The notes under the pieces are model-generated. The model was not told the DNA's origin and searched no databases. It saw nothing but the letters and a program-made list of their open reading frames with translations. Both the position numbers and the translations under genes were made by a program. Of a DNA stretch of 64,000 nt, positions 52,150-62,840 are shown piece by piece. This stretch comes from Kalaharituber pfeilii (lineage: Eukaryota; Ascomycota; Pezizomycetes; Pezizales; Pezizaceae), in contig WHUZ01000053.1 of NCBI GenBank assembly GCA_015179045.1, forward strand, positions 310,001 to 374,000, in the 5' to 3' direction. Each line of letters starts with the position of its first letter. The first letter of the stretch is position 1.

Positions 52150-53936
52150 CAAGTGGGACTGTGTGAGTGCAGAGACAGTGGCAGTCGTGCTTCTTGGGGG
52201 CGGGGGGGTGGCAGCGGAGGCAGCGGGGGCGACAGGACACGGCGCCCACTGCGTGGCACGCAGTGCAGACGGGGGAGGGGGCGCGGGAGCAATTGCAGGA
52301 GGGGGGCGCTGGGACGGGCGCGGGACGGGGCGGGGAGGGGAGGGGAGGGGAGGGGAGGGGGAGGAGGGGGCGCGGGGGCAGGGCGGAGGGCCAAGGGAGT
52401 GGCCCGGGTCGCATCCTCGCGGGTGGGCCGGCGGACAGAGCGGCGGGCGCCGGGGTGCGCGGAGAGCCCGCCAGCTCGCGGCCGTCCGTCCGTCCGTCCG
52501 GCCGGCCCCAGCGCCCGCCTGCCGCAGGCCGCGGAGGCGGGACGCAGAGCGATGCAGAGGAGCAGAGGAGCAGAGGAGCAGAGCGGCAGAGCGGCAGAGC
52601 ACGCGCCGGCAGCCGCGCGCGCAGGGCAGAGGATGGTGTGCGGCGTCTCAAACATACCTCTTCAATTCTATGGCCCGTCGAGCTGTCACGCCCTCCGCAG
52701 GCTGCAACATGCGATACTCGTGAATTGGCAGAGGCAGAGGCAAAGGCAAGAAGAATGCGTATGTATCTGCGCCCCCGTATATAAGGCTATGGCGCATCAA
52801 CTGCACGACATGAAGCACTCTCGCAATGCAGCAAGGAAAAACGGACGCAGGGCAGCGCTTGGTATGCTACTGTAGCGAGAAACTGCTCGGCAGTGGCCTC
52901 AGGCTCTGCTTCCCGGGCCCCGCGAATTGGGAGCGGTATGTTAGAGCAGGTGGAGCGAGCCCAAGCCGAAATGCCCGCTGGAGAGAAGATGCTGAGGGAT
53001 GCTCAAGCAGCATGGTAAACACTAGACGCTTAGCGGTGGTATCATATGCATATGCATACGGAGTGCCGAAGTACGAGTACTTGTCATAGTGTGTGCTTAG
53101 CCTCGTCCCCAGCTGTGCGCTAGCATAAAGCCCCCCAGCCACCCACCTTCGCGGTTTAGCGTGCCCGCAAAATAAAAGTTTCGATAGTGGCCGTGCAAGC
53201 CACTATGAGAGTATGCATACTTACTTACAAGCAAGCACTCATGAGCCACTATCCCTGCAGCGTGATGCGGCTCAGTTCTTGCAACGCCCCGTGCTATAGT
53301 CAGTCACTGGTGGCCGTACGGCGTTCACTGATCTCACTTATCGACTGGGTATCGGCTGTTGATTCTTCATATTCCTGCGTGACAGGCACTGGTCAAGACA
53401 AGATACTATCAGTAACTGGTACATATATAGCCGGACTTTTGTATGAGATCACAGAGCATAAGGTAGTCGTACTATTGCCTGCAACTTGTTCTTCTTTAGC
53501 TGCAAGATGTTGCATTCAAGCCACACCTGTTCTCATGCCCAGACTTCGCCCCACATCATTACAAAGCTTGTGCTTGGCCATTGAGGTATGCATACATGTA
53601 GTTGGATGGAGCAGAATGCATTATCCTCAGAATACGGCACAATAGCTTTGTCCTGGTGCCGGATTGTTCGCAGGCACCACGAATTCGCTATCATAGCACT
53701 ACAGTAGTGGCCAGTCTCGCGTATGATACTAGTATGATAGCAGAGCAGTTTTCTCAAGATCCTTGTTGCGTCGGTATGTACTTGAGTACTTACATAAGCC
53801 TTCCAATCAGCTCCGCAGCAAACATTCTAGGATTAGCTTCCTTCATTTCACACTCATGCTAGCACGACAGTCCTCAGGAACTGAAAACTAATCGACCGAT
53901 CTCTAATCCAGGTGCCTCAGAATTAATACTCTCTAA
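52150..53936. other. Divergent promoter region, HDA subunit / telomere protein
   Basis: The first ~600 bases are extremely GC rich, with G4-type runs and short tandem units (see separate entry), then base composition returns to average. Several overlapping frames in 52051-52875 are composition artefacts. It should contain both promoters. Confidence 0.55.
52312..52392 (+). repeat. GGGGA tandem run, potential G-quadruplex
   Basis: A run of GGGGA/GGGGC units just upstream of the HDA-subunit start, followed by a short GTCC repeat (~52485-52500) and GAGGAGCA/GCGGCAGA repeats (~52555-52600). Confidence 0.8.
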
Positions 53937-56561
53937 ATGGAATCTGCAACAGCCAATGACCAAGATGATAACGCCACGATTTCAGCAGAGCTCCCAGAAG
54001 AGGTGTGCCCGCTGGCCTCATTGACGCCGGAGAAGGGAGCTGAAGGCGTTTTCGTCAAGGCTGTAGTGAGCTTAATATGGCCGTATTCTCCCAGCTCATC
54101 AACAATGCGTCTCGTCTTGAGCGAGGAAGACTTTCGGCTTCGGGGAAACAAAGGACAATTGCGGGTCAGCTTCCATGGTGCATGTGCGAAACAGTTGGCG
54201 ACTAGAAACATCTCAATAGGAGACAAACTCATATTTTCGACTGAGGGAGCCAGATTTCGGAAACTGGAGAAGGGTCTCGCACGTGATGTACCTTGGTCCT
54301 TGCGGTATGACAACAGACTGTCTATCAAGGTCAGTTGGCTTCTACCAGCGAACGTGAATTGACAGGAGTCAATGTGCTGACATGTGAGGGATTTAGTTTG
54401 AGTCCAAGGGCGGCTGGTCTTCGTTGGAAATTGACGAGATACGCGAGGTTGGAAACACAGAAGAAACCACAGAGAGTGTTCAATCCAGTACCCCACGAGC
54501 AGCGACTCCATTATCCTCGTTTTCGGATTCATCTCAGCGGGAATGGAAGACCCCAATCTCTTTCAAGCGTCAAGCCTACACATCTCAGAGCCCAGAAGGA
54601 TCAATTTTCGGAAGCCTGTTCGATGAAGTAGATCTGGAAGAAGAGGAACGTTCCCGAAAAAAGCCGAGATTCACCCGAACGAGGTACCGCTTAGTTGCAC
54701 GAAGCGAGAGTCCAGAGCCTGCACCTGCCAGAGAATCACAGCCACAGCCACGAGCAGGCACCAATCAGGAAGGAAATAAAAATTCATCAGCGCCAGAGGA
54801 GCCATTAGAAATTGACAAGATGAATGAAACTGAGGATATAGCGGTGAACAACCAAGCACAACTGAGAATGCTCCCTCCCCCGGTTCCTGCCATACACACA
54901 GAAGAGGAAGAGCCTCAGGTCCCGGACTCGCCAAATCTCCGGCCTGTTGACTCTTCAGGTTTACCACTGGTCTCGCCACTGGAGTATCGTGGGTTTTCAT
55001 TCTCTGATTATATGGAATCCAGGCCGGACTTGAAGCACATGCACTCTGACAGCCGCCTGAGCTTGGCAACTGAAGTCTCAGATATGTCAATTAATGGAGA
55101 TGCTATTGATTCTAGAGAAGATAGTGCATCCAGTGGCAAGGACTCGCTTTTTAACGATAACTCTCCTACACCAGATATAGACGGACGAAAACAAGAAAAT
55201 ACGTCTTTAAACGAAGCCCCTCAATCTTCCCCGCTCCGAAACATTGAAAGCCCCTCATCCTACCTCAAACATTATAGTTTCCTTACAGAGGATGTAGCCA
55301 GCAACAAGCCTCCCACTGAGACCGAAGCAGAAAGACGAGCACGTCTTTCTCCCCCAGATTTTGCACTACCGAAATTAGTCCTACGCCCTGAAATGATTAA
55401 AGGGATTACGGCAAAACCCCCTGCAGAAGAAGATACACCTTCTAAGAATTTGAAGGGTAAAGAAGCTGTACGAAGACAATCAGCCCCGCTTTCTAAAATT
55501 GGCAGCCCGTTAAATGTGTTTTTTGGTAGATCTAAACGAAATTTGAGAGAGCATGCGTCGGTATCATCATCACTATTATTACCGCCAATGACACGAGATA
55601 CAGAAAACCTAGAAGAACCAGTTGTTGCTGTGGAGGAAATAGCAACCAACGATGAAGGCGCTGGCACGAACAGAGCGAAGGTTGAAATTTCGGAATTAAC
55701 GGTTACCAAGAGTACGCCTGAGGATGGTCAAACCTTGCCACAGTCCACTTCCACTACGTCGCAGTCCCAATCTTCCTCTCTCAGTAGTTTCCGATCCGGC
55801 ATAACCACAAGGGTAAGTTCATTTCCCATCTTGCCCTCATCCACTTTACCCAAAAACTTTATGGCTTACAAAATTCACTTTTTTCCCTTCTTCCATATAT
55901 CCCAGTTCTCCGACTTCCCTCCCCTCTGCCTCCTCTGCTGGAACACCATCACCGACCTCATCGGCGTCGTTGCCCGCAGCAAACCCATCCAGCGCGCCAA
56001 AAAGGGCCCACGGGATTACTACACCTCGATCCGCATCATCGACCCTTCTCACCCACTCGGCATGACCGTCTCCATCTTCCGGCCCTATAAAGACGCGCTG
56101 CCGGTAGTTGAGCCGGGGGATTGTATGCTCTTGCGGAATTTCAAGGTATGTGTAAAATAGCCCCTGCCAAGGCTAATTTGAACTTTGTTATTTATTTTTT
56201 AATTTTTCGTGACGGCGACGCTCATTGATTTGAGAGGGGGTTATAGACCATCTCAGCCGACCATGTCCTCCTCGCCCAATCCACCAATACCTCCTCTTAC
56301 CTCGTCTGGAAAGACCATGGGCGGGGAAGGCCCGGGATCGCCCCAGGGCCGCCCGTCGAGTATGGGGAGGAGGAGAACGAGTATGCGGCGCGGCTTGGGC
56401 GATGGTACGAGGAACTGGAGGAGAGCGTGAAGGAGGATTTGCTGCAGTGGCCGGAGAAAAGCGGGGCGAAGAGCCGGAGGGCTGGCATGGGGGATGCCAA
56501 TGGAGTGGAGGGGGAGGAGGGAGGGGAGAGTACGAGGAGTATCTTGTCTGCCGTTGCTTGA
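53937..56561 (+). CDS. Telomere end-binding protein, Pot1/Cdc13 OB-fold type
   Basis: Four exons: join(53937..54329,54397..55812,55906..56145,56247..56561), 787 aa. Proteins of this type bind the single-stranded G-rich telomere end and control capping and telomerase. Seen: an N-terminal OB-fold-like region (~30-135: EGVFVKAVVSLIWPYSPSSS, GQLRVSFHGACAKQLA, IGDKLIFSTEGARF, WSLRYDNRLSIKF); a long acidic, Ser-rich disordered middle (~140-600); and a Telo_bind-type OB fold in exon 3 (WNTITDLIGVVARSKPIQRA, KGPRDYYTSIRIIDPSH, VSIFRPYKDALPVVEPGDCMLLRNFK) continuing into exon 4 (TISADHVLLAQSTNTSSYLVW). The acidic tail ends STRSILSAVA. The 93-nt intron 55813..55905 is a multiple of three with no stop. 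Cdc13 and Pot1 orthology cannot be split here. Confidence 0.85.
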
Positions 56562-57000
56562 AATTTCTTCTGGATAGGAATGATGGCAAGGGGGGATCCG
56601 GAACTTTTCTTTTTTTTTTTTTTTCTTATTTTCTCATGCTACATGGGGAAAGGGGCTTTTGGATTTCTATTTGGTACGGCGTGTGGCAAATGGCGCATAA
56701 AATTAGCATGTAACCTGTACTTGGTTTGCCTGCTATAATCGTTTAGGTTATCTCTCAATTACCCTGAATCTGGAAATTTATAAATGTAAATCATATAACC
56801 AAGACTTTTTCAACAAACGCCACCCATTCCATCAAAGTCTCTCTTCATTCCTTGTGATAGCAAACATAAAACATTGTTAGAAAAGCAAAAAAGGCGATCA
56901 ATCATTACCAGACGTAAATATGTATATTTTTCCACAAAATTCCCAACCATGAGCACCATGTTTTTTGGCGCTCCTCCCCTTCCCTTCTATCCCCCTTTTC
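56562..57000. other. Convergent intergenic gap
   Basis: 3' ends of the telomere protein gene (+) and SRP54 (-) face each other here. T15-like run near 56611-56625. No gene seen. Confidence 0.6.
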
Positions 57001-58762
57001 TCACCTCCTTCCTCTTCCCCCCACTCCACCACCTCCTCCGCCTCCTCCTCCTCCTCCCAACCCCGGCATTCCCCCCATCATGCTACCAAACTGCTTCATC
57101 ATGTCTTGCATATTCAACCCTCCCGCCCCCCCTCCACCCCCGCCACCGCCCCCTAACATATTCATCAACGATCCCATATCCGGCATGCCCCCTCCAGCGC
57201 CCATGGCGGCCATTCTCCTCTGCATTGCCGCCAGCTGCTGCTTCTGCCCGGGTCCGCTCCCCATCCCGGGCAGCCCGCCCTGCTTCTTCATCTTTGCCAT
57301 ATTCTTCGCCATGCCCGCCATCATCTTATGCTGTGTCAGTAGGTCCTCAACCTCTCTCACGCTTGTTCCACTGCCGCGTGCAATGCGCGTTAACCGCGTC
57401 GGTTGTGTCACAAAGACCTTGCCGTCGGAATCGAGCTCGCGCTCGTTCATGCTATCGCAGATGTATATCATTCTTTTGAGCTTAGCAGAGCCCTCTTCGT
57501 CGTCCATGCCAGCGGTCAGCTGTGCGAGGCCTGGAATCATGCCCGCCATTTTGGACAGTGGGCCCATTTTCATGATGTTGCCAAGCTGGTCCCGCAAGTC
57601 CCGGACTGTAAAGACACCCTCTGCAATATGCTTCATCGTGTCCTTCTGGTCCAGTTTCAGGGACTGCACATGCTCCACAAGTCCTTGTACGTCCCCCATA
57701 CCCAGCAGCCTCGATACAAACCTCTTCGGCTCGAACCGCTCTAAGTCCAGCAAATGCTCTCCCGTGCCTAGAAACACAATCGGCGTATGCGTCGCTGCCA
57801 CTGCGCTAATTGCACCACCGCCCTGGGCTGATCCATCTGTCTTTGTGAGCACAATGGCCCCAAAGTCCGCAGACTCCTTAAAAGCCTTGGACTGTGCTTC
57901 TGCCTGCTGCCCAATGCTTGCGTCCAGGACCATGACGGTCTGATCTGGTTTCACAGCCTGCTGAATCTGCACCATCTCCGCGAATAGTTCCTGCTCCTGC
58001 CTATGCCGTCCCGAGGTATCCACAATGATAATCTCAAACCTCTCCTTTTTGAATTTGTCGACACCCTCCCGACTAACTTTCACCGGATCCGTCTCCGTAT
58101 AGCTCCCATAATACGGTATCTTTGCTTTTGTAGCATTCTGCTTCAACTGGTCGAACGCACCGGCACGAAACGTATCCGCGCAGACTAAGCACGCCTTAAA
58201 CCCCCTTGCCTGATACCACCGTGCCAGCTTCGTGCAGGTGGTAGTCTTTCCGGAACCCTGCAGGCCGACAAACATGATGACATTCGAGCGGCCCTTTTTG
58301 GGCTTGTAGGGCTCGGAGTGTGGGTCGACAAGGGAAACAAGGTGGTCAAAGACGGCTTTCTGGATGAGACGTTTTTTAGGAGCAGTGGGAGGGAGCGTGG
58401 AGAGATTGACGGTGGATTTGATAGATTTGCGAAGGTTGTTGACTAGTTTGACGTTGACCTATGGGGGTAGAGAGGGGGTGCTGATCAGTTCGTGCTGTGG
58501 GGGGAGGAGGGGTAATGAGGGCAGGGGTTGGAACGGAGGAAGGAGGGCTGCGGGCTTACGTCGGCTTCGAGAAGCGCAGCGCATATCTCTTTGAGCATGC
58601 CATCGAGGGCCTAGGGTGTCAATTGAGCTGTGTCAGTGGATCGTTGGCAGAAGAGAGCAGGCGCCCGGGACGGCAGATAGATACCTTCTCGTCAACGACA
58701 TCCGTCCGGGCAAGGCTCGAGACGGCGCTCGTAATCCGCTTCCCCAAGTCCGCGAGAACCAT
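57001..58762 (-). CDS. SRP54: Signal recognition particle 54 kDa subunit
   Basis: Three exons: complement(join(57001..58458,58560..58610,58685..58762)), 528 aa. SRP54 is the GTPase that binds signal peptides and SRP RNA and docks ribosomes at the ER. Seen: N domain beginning [18 protein letters not shown]; GTPase domain with P-loop [55 protein letters not shown] and FLGTGEH; M domain with [28 protein letters not shown] and [18 protein letters not shown]. The C-terminal tail is very Gly/Met rich (runs of nine or more Gly), as in other fungi. Introns of 74 and 101 nt are phase 0. It shares a 314-bp divergent promoter with the uL1m gene. Confidence 0.97.
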
Positions 58763-59076
58763 GGCTTCGCTGTGCTAGGCCCTGTACCTGTGTCGCTGGC
58801 TGGCTGTGCAATGCGGTGCGGTGCGGTGCGGTGCGGTGCGGTGCGGACGGTTGCAGCAGGACGCAGAGACGGCCGCCTGTGACGCCGCCAACCAGGCGCT
58901 AGACACGGTCACGTGGCGCTGCCCCGCCAAGCGCATCCCCCGGGCGTTGCAAGCCGCGCAGTGGGCGGGCCTCCGCCGAGCGACCGACGGAAGCAACAAG
59001 AATTCCCCCTCCTCCCTCGGCGGCTCACCCCCCCACCCCCCACCCCACCCCCACCGCCAGCCGTCTTCAACTAGAC
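58763..59076. promoter_or_regulatory. Bidirectional promoter region SRP54 / uL1m
   Basis: The two start codons point away from each other across 314 bases. It contains seven TGCGG units (58812-58846) about 50 bases upstream of the SRP54 ATG, and C-rich sequence next to the uL1m start. Function as a shared promoter is inferred from layout. Confidence 0.6.
58812..58846 (+). repeat. (TGCGG)7 tandem repeat
   Basis: Seven perfect five-base units in the divergent promoter between SRP54 and uL1m. Confidence 0.93.
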
Positions 59077-60153
59077 ATGCCCCCCAGGATACCGCCGCTG
59101 CCGCTGTCCCTTCGCCTGCTCAGCGCCCCCGTCCGCCCCAATCCCCCTCTCCGGCCTGCGATACCCCTCCTCGCCCTCACCCGCTCGTACGCCACCCCGC
59201 AAAAAAAGAATCCGAACACCCAACGCAAAAAGGTCCAGCGCCAGCACTTCCGCCAATACGACCTCAAAGACGCTGATCAGTACAGCCTATATGAGGCCGT
59301 GCGGTATCTGCGCGCTTTCGAGGTCGGGTACGATCCGGCTTCGGTCAAGTACGAGTTGGCGGTCAAGCTGCATGCTCAGAAAAACGGGCCGACGATAAAG
59401 AACAGGGTCAAGTTGCCGAAGCCGGTCAAGACGGACTTTAGGATTTGTGTGATTGCCCAGGGCAAGCATGCTGAGGCGGCGTTGAAGGCGGGGGCGGTGA
59501 TCGCGGGTACGGACGAGGTGTTCGAGAAGGTGTGTGTTGAGTGCTGCCTTGATTGCGTGTTTCTTCAATTTGGAGCGTGGAGGAGGGTCCCGCAAGATGG
59601 GTTGGCAAGAGCTTCATTTCTACGGGAACAAGGTGGGCAGATGGAAGCCCGTGAGCTAGCAACTAACAACCATAACTCTACACAGATAAAAGCCGGAAAA
59701 ATTGACTTCGACAAATGCATCGCCCACGAGCCCTGTTACTCCCTCCTCCAAAAAGCTCGCGTTGCGCCAATTCTCGGTCCCCGCGGCCTGATGCCGAATC
59801 CGAAACAAGGCACCGTCGTCACCAACCCCGCAGCCTCTATTAAGGACCTCATCGGTGCCCACGATTACCGCGAGCGGATGGGCGTCATACGCATGGCCAT
59901 CGGCCAGCTCGGGTTTACGGAAGGTGAGCTCGCAAAGAACATTCAGGCCTTCATGACGAGCGTCAAGAAGGATGTTGCGGCGATGCAACACAAGACAGAG
60001 AAAACTATCGTCGAGGTCGTACTCAGCTCAACGCACGGGCCGGGATTTAGTTTGTCCGGGAAGCTGAAACCGAGCGAAGAAGAGTCTGCGACGCCGAAAC
60101 TACCATTACTAGCGGATCAGCTGGGGCCGCATCGATTGGCAGCGATGGCGTAG
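59077..60153 (+). CDS. MRPL1: Mitochondrial ribosomal protein uL1m (Mrpl1)
   Basis: Two exons: join(59077..59529,59686..60153), 306 aa. It belongs to the L1 family, which forms the L1 stalk next to the E site of the large ribosomal subunit. Seen: N-terminal Pro/Arg/Leu-rich mitochondrial presequence ending near RSYATPQKK; YSLYEAVRYLRAFE; the L1 core KTDFRICVIAQGKHAEAALKAGA; and the signature PILGPRGLMPNPKQGTVV followed by IKAGKIDFDKC and VLSSTHGPGFSL. The 156-nt intron 59530..59685 removes 52 codons that interrupt FEK/IKAGKIDFDK. It has no stop codon and keeps frame, so a naive gene call would read through it. Confidence 0.95.
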   Translation: MPPRIPPLPLSLRLLSAPVRPNPPLRPAIPLLALTRSYATPQKKNPNTQRKKVQRQHFRQYDLKDADQYSLYEAVRYLRAFEVGYDPASVKYELAVKLHAQKNGPTIKNRVKLPKPVKTDFRICVIAQGKHAEAALKAGAVIAGTDEVFEKVCVECCLDCVFLQFGAWRRVPQDGLARASFLREQGGQMEARELATNNHNSTQIKAGKIDFDKCIAHEPCYSLLQKARVAPILGPRGLMPNPKQGTVVTNPAASIKDLIGAHDYRERMGVIRMAIGQLGFTEGELAKNIQAFMTSVKKDVAAMQHKTEKTIVEVVLSSTHGPGFSLSGKLKPSEEESATPKLPLLADQLGPHRLAAMA

Positions 60154-60331
60154 AGAATAAAAAGAAAACGCTTGTACCATACAATAAACCGGGCTACTTT
60201 TTTTTTTTTTCTTTTTTTTTTTTCCCTGTTTCTTTTCATCTGTATAGGATGCATGTGTGCGGGCTGGCTGGCTGTGGGACGGTGTTCATCTTCCTTGTAT
60301 CTCCAAAGGAAAAGAAAACCAAAATGTACTT

Positions 60332-61543
60332 CTAATTGCTAAAGACCTTTATCCGTGAACTCCCTGCCGTAGCAGACGTCATCTGTGTTCCCCTCACAGT
60401 TGATTTCCCTGCCGCTGTTGCGCCTCCTCCAGCCTTTTTTGCGCTGCCACTCCGCCCTACCTCCTTTAATATACGGACCGCCTCCGCCTGCTCACCAATA
60501 CCTAGAAACAAGTCCATCAGCTTTAGTACCTTCTCCTTTCGCCTTGCTTCTTCCGCCTCTAATATCATCCCCTCCTCCGCCGGCGACGCAACCCCTCTCA
60601 TCGCCGTGCCTAGATCCAATAGTATTGTTTTCCGCACCCTGTTGAGCCTTTGCATCTGGGGTTTCATAAACACATGATTCTCCGCCGTTCCTGGTGGCAG
60701 CTTCGAAATTACATGTTTAAGGCATAGGTACGCGTCGACGAGGCGCTCTAGCCGTGGTATATCGTTCAAGCCGTCTGCTCCACTCCCAAATATATCTGGT
60801 ATTGCAAAAACCTCTGGTCGGCCTGCATCCTGCTCGTTGCCATTTGCAGCTGTATCCCCGTCGTTATTGAGTATTAGCAACATCTCCAGATCATCCAGCC
60901 TCTGCGTAATCCCCAACAAACTCTTCACAAAATTCTGTTTCCACCAACCACTGGTTAGCCCAGTACCGGCTTAATGCCCCTCCTTACGTCAATCGTCATC
61001 ATGAACCAACGGAAAATCAAAACGAACCTTCTCTGCCCTCACGCCCTTCCTTTTTGCCAACTCCTTCCTCATATCCCTTTCCACTCCTGCCAATTTCCCC
61101 TGCAACGCCTCTACCTCCCTCCTGAACTGCAGCAACCCGACCCGTAGATCCTCCACCTTATTCTCTCCATCCCCCAAGCTTCTCCCTAAGCCAACAAAAT
61201 CCGCATAGTCCCGATTTACCAGCTCCACCAATTCCCTCTCCAAGTCCCTCGACCGATTCCGGAGCTCTAACCGTAAATCTTCGAGTGTCTGATGCCGATT
61301 CCGTAACGTAGCAAGGAACTCGGCCGGGGAAAAGTGCGGCGCCGTGTGCACAGAGAATGCAGCGCGCGAAAGCGGCTGCGGGAAGGGCAGGTCGGAGGAG
61401 GACTCGCTGTCGCTGTCGTGGGCGGCATCTTCAGCGAGGTGGGGGTTCTGGAATGGAGAGGTGGGGGAGACGGGACGGGAGTCGCTGGTGCCGTAGGCAT
61501 AGGAGGAGTGGAGGGGCTGGCCGGCGAGAGAGAAGGTGCTCAT
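60332..61543 (-). CDS. COG2: Conserved oligomeric Golgi complex subunit 2
   Basis: Two exons, about complement(join(60332..60934,61028..61543)), 372 aa. COG tethers retrograde vesicles at the Golgi. Seen: after a Ser-rich leader (MSTFSLAGQPLHSSYAYG), the COG2 N-terminal helix region FSPAEFLATLRNRHQTLEDLRLELRNRS with LVELVNRDYADFVGLGRSLGDGE and a coiled coil. Exon 2 starts NFVKSLLGITQRLDDLEMLL and continues helical to a Ser/Gly/Ala-rich end. Length fits the short fungal Cog2. The acceptor at 60934 is clear. The donor is not: GTTCGT at 61027 is used here, GTTCAT about 21 bases further on is also in phase, and the best-looking GTAAGG lies after an in-frame TGA. Confidence 0.85.
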
Positions 61544-61830
61544 GGCTGGGTTAACTGCTGGTGAATGTCGGCGTGGAAGTTGGGCGCCGCACTTGCAGGC
61601 TGCGGGCGGTTGGTTCTCCGGCTGCGCGGACACCTGGGACAACCTGGACACCCTGGCGGGCACCTGGCAGTCTTGGCGCCAGGATCCCAGGATCCTGACG
61701 GTGACGACATCGTACCCCTCACCCTCTACTCCACCAACCCGGCGCGAGCCCACCACGGCCCAATTCATCGCACAATATCCCAAGCACCCCATATCTACGT
61801 GACTCCACAGCTCGTGCCCGATAGCTCACC
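61544..61830. promoter_or_regulatory. Divergent promoter region COG2 / Ca3427-like gene
   Basis: Only 287 bases separate the two start codons. GC rich, no TATA box seen. A shared promoter is inferred from layout. Confidence 0.5.
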
Positions 61831-62840
61831 ATGCCGCACTCCTTCCCCCCCCTCCGCGTCGGCTATGTCCCCGAGCACTTCTCCACCCCGCTCCACCTCC
61901 TCGCCGACACCATCCTCTCCTCCCTCCCCCAGCCCCCCTCTGTGGTCGTCCAGCTCGTCCCTTTCCCCTCCGGAACAGGCCATATGATCACCTCCCTCGA
62001 CTCACGCACCATTGACGTCGCCGTTGGCCTTACCGAGGGTTTCATTGCCGGTCTCTGCAAGCCGACTCCCCCGCACTACCGCCTCATCGGAAGCTACGTT
62101 TCCTCCCCCCTCCGCTGGGCTGTTTCCACTGGGTCCAGCCGCAAGTCCGAGCTTGTCGACCCTGAAACCGGGAAGTTGAAGCTGAAGGCTAAGAAGTTGG
62201 GAGTATCGAGGATTGGCAGCGGGAGCTATGTGATGGGCTATGTGCTAGCGGATCGGGAGGGGTGGTTAGAGGACGGAAAGGAGCCGTTTGAATTTGTGGT
62301 GCTGAACGACTTTAAGGGACTGCGGGACGGGGTGAATAATGGTGTAGCAGATGCTTTTATGTGGGAATATTTCACGTCAAAGTAAGTCCCCCACCTCACT
62401 CGCCCCAATTACCAAACGCTCGGCACTGATTTATGTTCTACAGAAAATACTACGAAACCAAGGAAATCACCCACATATCTGACCTCCCAACCCCATGGCC
62501 TAGCTGGCACATCGTAGCACATACATCCCTTCTCCCCGGCTCCACTTCTCCGCACATGGACCCTCGTTTACCTCTCTTTCTTACACACCTCAACGGCGCA
62601 ATAGCACACTTCAACACGCATCCCGATGAGGCAGTAAAGTTCATATCTAGCTCGACAGAAATGCATTATTCCGAAGAGGATGCGAGGAGCTGGTTGGAGA
62701 CAGTACAATTTGTGAAGGATACGAGGGAGGTCAAGATGGAGGTGGTGAAAGAGTGTGTGGAGGTATTGCAAAAGGCGGGGGTCGTGAAAAAGGGAGAGGG
62801 TCTTCCGGTAGAGGAGATGGTTGTGAAGGTGGAAGACTAG
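61831..62840 (+). CDS. Periplasmic-binding-protein-like (Ca3427-type) protein
   Basis: Two exons: join(61831..62381,62444..62840), 315 aa. The protein has the type 2 periplasmic binding fold found in Candida Ca3427-like proteins, related in fold to bacterial ABC solute-binding and THI5/NMT1-type proteins. Seen: LRVGYVPEHFSTPLHLLAD at the start, GTGHMITSLDSRTIDVAVGLTEGFIAGL, GSYVSSPLRWAVSTG, the ligand-loop-like SRIGSGSYVMGYVLA, FVVLNDFKGLRDGVNNGVADAFMWEYFTSK, then after the 62-nt intron WPSWHIVAHTSLL and a helical C-terminus. There is no signal peptide or membrane helix, so it is probably cytosolic. The ligand is unknown. Confidence 0.88.

Noticed and set aside
51601..52602. 333-aa open frame including the chromo-like segment
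   Set aside because: Only 51922-52149 is coding; the rest is promoter GC repeat upstream and intron downstream.
61795..61987. Overlapping frames in the COG2/Ca3427 region
   Set aside because: Shadows of the GC-rich coding strand of the 61831 gene.
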